Positions 53,701 to 61,999 of a stretch of 64,000 nucleotides of DNA are shown piece after piece. This DNA is from Lasioglossum baleicum (taxonomy: Eukaryota > Arthropoda > Insecta > Hymenoptera > Halictidae): NCBI RefSeq assembly GCF_051020765.1, contig NC_134931.1:18120810-18184809 (forward strand), given 5' to 3'. The position numbers and the translations under genes were made by a program. Every line of letters begins with the position of its first letter. Positions within the stretch are counted from its first letter, which is position 1. The notes below the pieces were generated by a model that worked only from the letters and a program-made list of their open reading frames with translations, did not search any database and was not told where the DNA came from.

Positions 53701-54001
53701 TCGTGTGCGGGGTTAGTTTGGCTCTCGTGAGCTGGTGTTAGGTTGGCTCTCGTGAGCTGGTATTAGGTTGGCTCTCGTGAGCTGGTTAGATTCGCACTCG
53801 TGTGCGGGGTTTGTTTGGCTCTCGTGAGCTGGTATTAGGTTTGGCTCTCGTGAGCTGGTATTAGGTTTGGCTCTCGTGAGCTGGTATCAGGTTTGGCTCT
53901 CGTGAGCTGGTATTAGGTTTGGCTCTCGTGAGCTGGTTAGATTCGCACTCGTGTGCGGGGTTAGTTTGGTTCTCGTGAATTGGTCTTAGGTTTGCTCTCG
54001 T
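53701..54001. repeat. ~25 bp GGCTCTCGTGAGCTGGTATTA array
   Basis: About nine copies of GGCTCTCGTGAGCTGG plus TATTAGGTT spacers, with interspersed CGCACTCGTGTGCGGGGTT. Both repeat kernels are hairpins with the same TCGT loop: GCTC-TCGT-GAGC and GCAC-TCGT-GTGC. It is related to the 52.5-53.16 kb array but with a shorter period. Confidence 0.85.
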
Positions 54002-54059
54002 GTGCTGGGTTACGTATTGTTATGTCTAACTATTATTAGTCTGTTTCAGCTAGAATACA

Positions 54060-54190
54060 CCATGAAGAGGTTACACCAAGAAGAGGACACACCAAGAAGA
54101 GGACACACCAAGAAGAGGACACACCAAGAAGAGGACACACCAAGAAGAGGACACACCAAGAAGAGGACACACCAAGAAGAGGACGTATCA
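54060..54190. repeat. 16 bp GAAGAGGACACACCAA minisatellite, ~8 copies
   Basis: Near-perfect 16 bp repeat; the period not divisible by three makes all three frames read the same repetitive peptide. It begins 11 bases after the second acceptor-like site. The sequence is purine-rich (GAAGA), as in exonic splicing enhancers, which fits an exon just after an acceptor; this is inference. Confidence 0.9.
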
Positions 54191-54218
54191 CGAAGTTGTA
54201 GTTTTATTCGCCGAGGGA

Positions 54219-54307
54219 GGTCCCCCAGGGGCTCACTCACGGCCGCATCCGTGAGAGAGTACGGGGAGTCGCGTCCCCGGGGTACCCGAATCGCCGATAG
54301 GCCGCAC
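54219..54307 (+). repeat. GC-rich hairpin block, second copy
   Basis: 89 bp copy of 53611-53700. The hairpin persists (CTCACTCACGG against CCGTGAGAGAG, one A-A mismatch) although the loop changed from ATGAGG to CCGCAT. It is followed directly by the 645 bp array. Confidence 0.85.
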
Positions 54308-54316
54308 CCGAGTAAG

Positions 54317-57300
54317 TCGAGTAATTATTGTCTTAACTTCACGTTACTCGTTTTCTTGATTCCGACACAGCCTTCTGCTGTGTCGGACCTTGCTTGTATG
54401 TACCAGACCGGTTGGAGCCGGTATTCGGCGTCGATACATTGAGAGGGGTGGTTCATTGAGACCTGTTTACTCGTATTGCCATTCTCTCTGTTCGTAATCC
54501 TACCCACGTTACCTCAATGCATTGGGTTGTCTGGTGGCAGGTAGTTGGCAGAGAAATTCTCTGTTCGTCATCCTACCCACGTTACCTCAACGCATTGCGT
54601 TGCCTGGTGGCAGGTAGTTGGCAGAGAGATGGTATTACGTTTGAACACTTCTCACTGTCCATTTCTCTTGGTGAGGACACGTCGGGTATCGGCTCTGACC
54701 GGAGCTGCACTGCAAGCATTGTACGCGCCGCGTCACCTTCGAACCGGAGCCTTCTGCTCTGGTTCGCTTTAGTTTTTTTTCTTTTAAAGAATCAGAGCCT
54801 TCTGCCTGATTCGCCTTTGATCCCCCGTGGATCGGAGACTTCTTCTCCGATTCACACCTTTTGCTCCGCGATAATTGCTCGACTTGCGTGCGTAATTTAG
54901 TATAATTCCATCGACTTGCGTGCGTTAGTTATTAAGATTGTATATCGTCGTTTTAAATATGTCGAGTAATTATTGCCTTAAATTCACTTTGCTCGTTTGC
55001 TTGATACCGACACAGCCTTCTGCTGTGTCGGACCTTGCTTGTATGTACCAGACCGGTTGGAGCCGGTATTCGGCGTCGATACATTGAGAGGGGTGGTTCA
55101 TTGAGACCTGTTTACTCGTATTGCCATTCTCTCTGTTCGTAATCCTACCCACGTTACCTCAATGCATTGGGTTGTCTGGTGGCAGGTAGTTGGCAGAGAA
55201 ATTCTCTGTTCGTCATCCTACCCACGTTACCTCAACGCATTGCGTTGCCTGGTGGCAGGTAGTTGGCAGAGAGATGGTATTACGTTTGAACACTTCTCAC
55301 TGTCCATTTCTCTTGGTGAGGACACGTCGGGTATCGGCTCTGACCGGAGCTGCACTGCAAGCATTGTACGCGCCGCGTCACCTTCGAACCGGAGCCTTCT
55401 GCTCTGGTTCGCTTTAGTTTTTTTTCTTTTAAAGAATCAGAGCCTTCTGCCTGATTCGCCTTTGATCCCCCGTGGATCGGAGACTTCTTCTCCGATTCAC
55501 ACCTTTTGCTCCGCGATAATTGCTCGACTTGCGTGCGTAATTTAGTATAATTCCATCGACTTGCGTGCGTTAGTTATTAAGATTGTATATCGTCGTTTTA
55601 AATATGTCGAGTAATTATTGCCTTAAATTCACTTTGCTCGTTTGCTTGATACCGACACAGCCTTCTGCTGTGTCGGACCTTGCTTGTATGTACCAGACCG
55701 GTTGGAGCCGGTATTCGGCGTCGATACATTGAGAGGGGTGGTTCATTGAGACCTGTTTACTCGTATTGCCATTCTCTCTGTTCGTAATCCTACCCACGTT
55801 ACCTCAATGCATTGGGTTGTCTGGTGGCAGGTAGTTGGCAGAGAAATTCTCTGTTCGTCATCCTACCCACGTTACCTCAACGCATTGCGTTGCCTGGTGG
55901 CAGGTAGTTGGCAGAGAGATGGTATTACGTTTGAACACTTCTCACTGTCCATTTCTCTTGGTGAGGACACGTCGGGTATCGGCTCTGACCGGAGCTGCAC
56001 TGCAAGCATTGTACGCGCCGCGTCACCTTCGAACCGGAGCCTTCTGCTCTGGTTCGCTTTAGTTTTTTTTCTTTTAAAGAATCAGAGCCTTCTGCCTGAT
56101 TCGCCTTTGATCCCCCGTGGATCGGAGACTTCTTCTCCGATTCACACCTTTTGCTCCGCGATAATTGCTCGACTTGCGTGCGTAATTTAGTATAATTCCA
56201 TCGACTTGCGTGCGTTAGTTATTAAGATTGTATATCGTCGTTTTAAATATGTCGAGTAATTATTGCCTTAAATTCACTTTGCTCGTTTGCTTGATACCGA
56301 CACAGCCTTCTGCTGTGTCGGACCTTGCTTGTATGTACCAGACCGGTTGGAGCCGGTATTCGGCGTCGATACATTGAGAGGGGTGGTTCATTGAGACCTG
56401 TTTACTCGTATTGCCATTCTCTCTGTTCGTAATCCTACCCACGTTACCTCAATGCATTGGGTTGTCTGGTGGCAGGTAGTTGGCAGAGAAATTCTCTGTT
56501 CGTCATCCTACCCACGTTACCTCAACGCATTGCGTTGCCTGGTGGCAGGTAGTTGGCAGAGAGATGGTATTACGTTTGAACACTTCTCACTGTCCATTTC
56601 TCTTGGTGAGGACACGTCGGGTATCGGCTCTGACCGGAGCTGCACTGCAAGCATTGTACGCGCCGCGTCACCTTCGAACCGGAGCCTTCTGCTCTGGTTC
56701 GCTTTAGTTTTTTTTCTTTTAAAGAATCAGAGCCTTCTGCCTGATTCGCCTTTGATCCCCCGTGGATCGGAGACTTCTTCTCCGATTCACACCTTTTGCT
56801 CCGCGATAATTGCTCGACTTGCGTGCGTAATTTAGTATAATTCCATCGACTTGCGTGCGTTAGTTATTAAGATTTTATATCGTCGTTTTAAATATGTCGA
56901 GTAATTATTGCCTTAAATTCACTTTGCTCGTTTGCTTGATTCCGACACAGCCTTCTGCTGTGTCGGACCTTGCTTGTATGTACCAGACCGGTTGGAGCCG
57001 GTATTCGGCGTCGATACATTGAGAGGGGTGGTTCATTGAGACCTGTTTACTCGTATTGCCATTCTCTCTGTTCGTAATCCTACCCACGTTACCTCAATGC
57101 ATTGCGTTGCCTGGTGGCAGGTAGTTGGCAGAGAGATGGTTCTACGTTTGAACACTTCTCACTGTCCATTTCTCTTGGTGAGGACACGTCGGGTATCGGC
57201 TCTGACCGGAGCTGCACTGCAAGCATTGTACGCGCCGCGTCACCTTCGAACCGGTGCCTTCTGCTCTGGTTCGCTTTAGTTTTTTTCTTTTAAAGAATCA

Positions 57301-57415
57301 GAGCCTTCTGCCTGATTCGCCTTTGATCCCCCGTGGATCGGAGACTTCTTCTCCGATTCACACCTTTTGCTCCACAATAATTGCTCGACTTGCGTGCGTT
57401 AGTTATTAAGATTAT
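54317..57415 (+). repeat. 645 bp tandem repeat, about 4.8 copies
   Basis: Units start GTCGAGTAATTATTGCC or a variant at about 54317, 54961, 55606, 56251 and 56896. Copies 2 to 4 are almost identical; copy 1 and the last copy differ more, as expected from homogenisation by unequal exchange. Each full unit has an internal 73 bp duplication (CCTACCCACGTTACCTCA...GGCAGGTAGTTGGCAGAGA), and only one of the pair is left in the last unit. Each unit carries four hairpins with an identical CTTCT loop. In unit 1 their arms are 54361-54371/54377-54387, 54740-54750/54756-54766, 54789-54798/54804-54812 (one bulged A) and 54827-54838/54844-54855. Frames of 127, 75 and 60 residues repeat with the DNA and look like by-products. 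Confidence 0.95.
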
Positions 57416-57430
57416 GCAGCGTTGTTGTAA

Positions 57431-57475
57431 GAAAGGGAGCCAGAAGGAATATTGCATTCGTTCTGACTCCCTTTC
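57431..57475 (+). other. Stem-loop after the last 645 bp unit
   Basis: GAAAGGGAG-C-CAGAA at 57431-57445 pairs with TTCTG-A-CTCCCTTTC at 57461-57475 (14 pairs, one C-A mismatch). The inner GAAT/ATTC can extend the stem. A further GGTCTC/GAGACC pair (57477-57482 and 57506-57511) follows immediately. Confidence 0.7.
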
Positions 57476-57520
57476 GGGTCTCTCGTGCAGCAACCTCCTC
57501 GTGGTGAGACCTGGGCAATC

Positions 57521-57576
57521 GGTATTATCCTCTATTCGTAAGAACTTTTAGTGTCTTATGAATAAAGGATAATATC
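57521..57576 (+). terminator. 23 bp hairpin before AATAAA signals
   Basis: The arms 57521-57543 and 57554-57576 pair over 23 positions, with two G-U pairs and a single mismatch, leaving a 10 nt loop. G-U pairs rather than breaks are what RNA-level selection would allow. AATAAA hexamers follow 21 and 41 bases later. Likely the 3' end of the transcript proposed for 52.3-57.6 kb. Confidence 0.55.
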
Positions 57577-57725
57577 GAGCTAATAGCTGCACATTTAATA
57601 AATATGTTGATTTTTCAATAAATTCTATTCCTATACCTATTGTCTTTCACAACATTTTGCAAGTTTACCTTCCTTCAGATCAAAATATATGTATTATCCA
57701 AGCTGATTTGCCCCGGGCGTGAACA

Positions 57726-58024
57726 ATGTCATATATCGTCTGGTTCTATTTAGGTAAAGAGACGGGATTGTGGAGGCAGCACTATACCGAAGGCATCAAA
57801 ATTCCGGGCGCACTCTCATCCAGTGATGGTAGGCACCAGGTAGGCACCGACAAGATACTGTTAAAGACTGCCAGCCTTATGGGAGTTGGCGAGCCCGAAT
57901 ATTTCGGTGTTTCTTACGCCCTGTAGGATATATTCTGGCTCCATCCAGAGAAACAGAAGGCCATCGAAGGCATTTTGTCGGTGAAGAAGACCACTGAGGA
58001 GATTCTCGTCGCGATGCATCGGTG
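57726..58024 (+). pseudogene. Unrecognised coding-like stretch with in-frame stop
   Basis: An ATG frame at 57726-57926 encodes 66 residues ending GVSYAL, then meets TAG. The same frame continues without another stop for about 32 residues (DIFWLHPEKQKAIEGILSVK and onward) and ends at TGA at 58022-58024. Both halves have protein-like composition, unlike the surrounding DNA, and an acceptor-like TATTTAG precedes GTAAAGAG at 57753. I do not recognise the family. It may be a decayed gene fragment, a retained exon of an unknown gene, or chance. It sits between the repeat complex and Donson, on the same strand as both. Confidence 0.3.
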
Positions 58025-58316
58025 AGAATGCGAATTATCACGAAACTATATCGATTATTATTAAATGTTACATTCTCCGCCATATTTCAGACGATGTTTT
58101 GGCATTATTGTGGCACTCTTTCGAATTGTTAGCGATGTGGTATATCAGATCACTGTAACTTTCACGTTATCCCCTCGCCCGTTGCGCCCGGTTACCGGGC
58201 TCGCTGAATAGCACAGGGGCTGGCAGCGCTGGCAGTCTTCTCGTCGGTGTGGTAGGTGGTGGTAGGCTCTCATCTCATTTCATATCATGCTCTATGATTG
58301 TAACATGCACACATTA

Positions 58317-58338
58317 CATTACGTCATTACGTCATAGT
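58317..58338 (+). promoter_or_regulatory. Tandem CRE/ATF-like sites upstream of Donson
   Basis: Two copies of TTACGTCA follow each other 9 bp apart at about 58321-58337, roughly 370 bp before the Donson start codon. TTACGTCA is a classic half-conserved CREB/ATF octamer. A GC-rich patch at 58172-58260 lies just upstream, so this is a plausible core promoter region. The transcription start itself is not visible. The role is inferred from motif and position. Confidence 0.4.
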
Positions 58339-58703
58339 TAGTTGGATTTATACTGATTTATACCGCCTGTTTTCGTATTTAGGCGAGTTGCAGATAGTTT
58401 ATTAAATTGAAGTTCTTATGAGATAAAAACAGTTTCTTAAAAGACGGTGTGTATCATTATGCAAAAATAGTTTTTAATAAGTTCTGTTAGAAACTGTTAA
58501 AAAACGTATTGAATTGTATTCTTATGATATTGGAGTTCTAACCTACAATATCACTGTAAACAAAAATCTGAGAACATAAATAGAGTAGCAAAGATTACAT
58601 TTCAGTTAAGAAAGATTATCGTTATCTCTTTCATAGAGTATTAATTAAATTTTTGTCTTTCTTTCCCATATGACAGCATGACAAAACTCATTTTACACTC
58701 GTC

Positions 58704-61127
58704 ATGGAGGAGCCAGAAAAAGTACAAACATCAGAATGGAAGAGGCCCGATCAAGTAATGCAGTTACATCGACTGAAGATAAAGAAACGTGCACTCCAAG
58801 CACGTATGAACAATACACGAGTTAACAGAGAAAATGTAGAAGTTCAATCTACTGGTATAGGAAAGATGTGCAATGGTAATGCTAGTCAAAGTATAGCTCA
58901 AAAACGGAAAAATCCTTTCGCGAAAGATGAAGTCAAGAAAAGACAGAATGTAACTCCTACAGAGTTGGAAGCCAGTAACGATAACACATTATTCGAGCTT
59001 TTGAAAATCGAAGCACCGAAGAAACCGCTTGAAGAACCAGTACCCATAGAATCTCCTTTGACATTCTCTAATATACTTTCAAAAATAGATGGGAAAAATA
59101 CTAATCTAGACGTGGAAACGCTGAAAGGTGAAAAGTATTTCCCAATAGATTGGACGCTAAAGACAAAAATGAGATTTATGTCTTTGAAATCGTTTCCATG
59201 GAATTCTAAATTAAAAACTAGCGAAGAAGCATCTGGCACAACTGGATTTGTAAGATGTTTAGATATTAGCGAAACAGATTCGACGCTAGACACTAGTCCG
59301 AACGCAAGGTGATAGCAGAAATTGTTTTCGTATTTTAATTTGATAGAACTGTTTGTTCAAATAATTGTTACCGGTGTTTGCTTTACACAGGCTTCATAGG
59401 TGTTGCTTAATATGGCAGCATCCTTCGCTACCGTGGTTAGAATTGTTCCCCCGCTCTGCTGGCAAAGTGAGTTCTAATTTAACAAGTAGTTTGCCTTTTG
59501 TGACTAACATTTCTATCAAAGATGCTTTATACAAAGACTGGAGCGAAAGCTTTAGATCCCTTTTCCACTTACTACGAGCAGGTCAATGCCCATATTTTTA
59601 TGTCTGTGCAAATAATTTCACTGTATTATTTCGTGCTGCTGGTATTTGTGGAATATCTGAAGCTCATGCACTCTTGACACCCACTACACGTGGTTTTCGA
59701 CAATCGCTGAAGCAGGAAGGTATAATGAAATTTACATATATGCAAATGCATAAACTTAAGACTCGTTTCCAGGATTGCAAGGGTGCAGGATACCTTCTCA
59801 TTTCTCGATAATGCAAAGATGGGGGTTCTCCTTAGTCAAAAGGGCTAGATAAAAGATCAATCTAGGCCGCAGTCGCCCTCAAAAGTAATTTGCATTATTC
59901 AGCAACTTGTAGCTGTCGCAGCTTTATGAAAATAGCTACATGCGCAGCTTTATGCTACCGAATAATGCAAATTACGTCTCTTAAACATAGAAATAGGACC
60001 TTTAAGAATTTTTGACTACTGAAAAACTCTATCGTTTGCATTATCGAGAAATGAGAAAGCGCATCCTGCACCCTTGCAATCCTGGAAACGAGTCTACCCC
60101 CTTAAGGGCAAATATAATATGTTACTACTTTACACAGAAATAGAATATACAATGCCTCTGAGAAAAGACTCTAAAAGACGGTCAGATGTAACTGATTCTG
60201 GCTGTGACACATTGGATGCGCCTGCAATGACTGGCACGGAATCGAATCAATCGGAAAGTCAAAGTGTTGACGATGACGAGGATGAAACCCAAGATGAGTG
60301 GCTGCAAAGTCTTGGAGTTGAGAATTCTGAGATTCGCAAAATTCAGAGTTCTCAGGTACTTTTTGTTTGAAATAGTTCGTTCCCTGTCTACTTTAAACGA
60401 CCTAATATTCTTGAAATCTTTTAACAGACGAGAATGACGTTGGAAAAGGAAACCGAAATAGATAACATGAAACAGTCTCTAATTTTTGTGAAAGGTGTTG
60501 AGGCGCAAGGTCTATTCAATTTTTTAATTAACTGTAAATCTGCTATTACAACCACTGGATCATTGGCAGGAGTGCCTCCAACTCTCTTAGCCCCTGTAGC
60601 CTTCCACGGTGCTTCGTTAAGATCAATTAAGGTATATCACTTTTATATAAAATTGTTTAGTAGATTATGTACATTATCTCTAATGTTTGAAGGTGAAAGA
60701 AAGCACTGTACGCGTTGATAACGAAAGATATTTTTCTTTGGAACTGAAGGGGCCATTATTACCGCATGTGTTACCATCTCTTTGTTCTTTAATGAAATCT
60801 AGCCAGCTGGACCAATATTCCGCAAGCTGTGCACAACTAGATTCAACAGCTGCATTTACAGCGGCAAAACACGGTTCCGGTAAAAATTTTGTGTATAATA
60901 TCGTATCGAAATTAGTAATAATAGCTAAATAAACATTTTACCTTTTTGTAGAACAAACGGAGTCAAACGAAGCGCCAAAAATACCACAGAATATATTCGC
61001 TAAGGAAAATCTCAGTGATTGTGGATTTAACGACGAATTATTGAAACATTTCTGCAGCTCCGATTCGTCGCACATCCAAATCATAGAAAGTATTAAATAT
61101 TCAAATAATTTGTACACGTGGTCTTGA
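58704..61127 (+). CDS. Donson: Donson (humpty dumpty) replication-initiation protein, six exons
   Basis: Complete gene read by hand. Exons are 58704-59308, 59391-59719, 60138-60355, 60428-60631, 60693-60879 and 60952-61127; every intron is GT-AG, the reading phase is kept throughout, and the total is 1719 nt, or 572 residues plus TGA. Human DONSON is about the same length (566). The N-terminal third (exon 1) is basic, polar and poorly conserved, as in the family. Conserved blocks include PIDWTLKTKMRF (around residues 148-159), LIWQHPSLPWLELFPR (208-223), CPYFYVCANNFTVLFRAAG (268-286), LTPTTRGFR (297-305), the PPTLLAPVAFHGASLRS block ending exon 4, ELKGPLLPHVLPSL in exon 5, and the C-terminal LYTWS. 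From family knowledge, Donson is a nuclear protein that helps load CDC45 and GINS onto MCM to form the CMG helicase; fly hd mutants fail in DNA replication and follicle-gene amplification. The acceptor of exon 5 (TTTGAAG) has a weak pyrimidine tract. The start is the first ATG that opens the frame. Confidence 0.97.
59756..60105. mobile_element. Foldback MITE inside Donson intron 2
   Basis: The arms at about 59760-59817 and 60034-60101 are long, near-perfect inverted repeats (shared stretch GACTCGTTTCCAGGATTGCA and onward). TTAA stands at both outer ends (59756-59759 and 60102-60105), consistent with TTAA target duplication. The right arm has seven extra terminal bases (GGGGGTA) that the left arm lacks, so the left end is probably eroded. 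A second, smaller inverted repeat lies inside (GTAATTTGCATTATTC near 59886 against its complement near 59960). There is no coding capacity. Because intron 2 is otherwise very short, the element makes up most of the intron and leaves an open frame running past the donor of exon 2, which could mislead gene predictors. The superfamily is uncertain; piggyBac-like is suggested only by TTAA. Confidence 0.85.
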
Positions 61128-61501
61128 CGAAACGTTCTAAGAATTTCATTTGTACTATTTTAACTAATGACAGTTCCGCATTTAACTTAAACCACATGCC
61201 CCATGTGCATGCAATTGAAAACTATGACATCACACTTTATTCCGACATCGAAGGTATTATTTGCATGTTATTTTTTCATCGTGTAATGGAAATAAGAAAA
61301 TCATGAACAGTATAACGTGTAACATTAAGCGCTATCATTATTGTCGTAATCATTGTCATGTTTTATTATTTTTATTGATATCATTATTATAACTTTTTCT
61401 ACGCGTCAACAATGATAGAAGCATTTTGGTACTAGTTTTTGCTTTAATTATATGATAAGACATCGTATTAATTTATATACCTCTAACAAAAAAAAGAAAA
61501 C

Positions 61502-61617
61502 AATAAAACACTTCTCAATATAGAATAGAAGTTCTTTTCTTGTAAAATGAACACGTAACGAATTTTTGATTGTAATGTAATTAAAGTGAAACTTTGCACT
61601 GTTAACAGTATAATAAA
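61502..61617 (+). terminator. Candidate Donson poly(A) signals
   Basis: AATAAA hexamers occur at 61502-61507 and 61612-61617, about 375 and 485 bases after the Donson stop codon, in AT-rich sequence. Either could direct 3' end formation. No other gene-like sequence lies between the stop codon and these signals. Confidence 0.5.
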
Positions 61618-61999
61618 GAATCTAAAAAGTCAGCTTGTAAGCGACTGTAATAATAATCAGACTGCGAATCTCTATGCATTTATGGAAAATTTATGAAATG
61701 CAAGAAAGCATTTATATTAGTGAAATATAATGAGATTTGTAGTTCAGTGTCTCTCTACATTGAATCTCCCAATCAACAATTCAACACAATTTTCAGAGAA
61801 TAAACCATGAAATTACGAAATTGCACAAAATCTAATAATAACATGTCAAAGATATTTTATACATAAAAATTATACTTTCAAGGTTGTAACAAGATTCAAT
61901 AAAATGTTTAACGTTCTCCAATACGTCCCCCTAGATAAGACTGTGTTCGTTGTGCGACTTGGAACGAAACGAAGCAGACGCGTGAAAATTCTACACAAC

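Larger units (their letters stand above)
52300..57622 (+). ncRNA. Candidate repeat-built structured long non-coding RNA
   Basis: This is a predicted transcript, not a proven one. A CpG-rich tandem array could serve as promoter. A GTAAGT donor (52369) and duplicated CTGTTTCAG acceptors (53209, 54049) define a possible first intron. Hairpin-rich repeats and five 645 bp units follow. The 3' end has a 23 bp stem-loop and AATAAA at 57597-57602 and 57617-57622. All signals agree on the + strand. No frame has convincing coding character. The order small intron, short exon, long tandem array recalls Drosophila hsr-omega, but I see no diagnostic sequence match. The start is uncertain and could lie further upstream in the GC-rich array. 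An alternative is a non-transcribed satellite cluster. Confidence 0.4.

Noticed and set aside
52526..54190. CRISPR-like arrays
   Set aside because: Repeats are direct, without unique spacers of fixed length, and the sequence is eukaryotic with introns.
54060..54190. Repetitive peptide (QEEDTPRRGHTKKRTH) as a protein gene
   Set aside because: It is a translation of a 16 bp minisatellite in all frames; there is no flanking coding sequence.
54517..56835. Identical 127-residue frames in each 645 bp unit
   Set aside because: 645 is divisible by three, so any open frame repeats automatically. The frames span several hairpins, have no domain, and are lost in the last unit.
59365..59811. 148-residue single frame as an independent gene
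   Set aside because: It is Donson exon 2 with read-through into intron 2 and the MITE; the donor at 59720 and exon 3 restore the family sequence.
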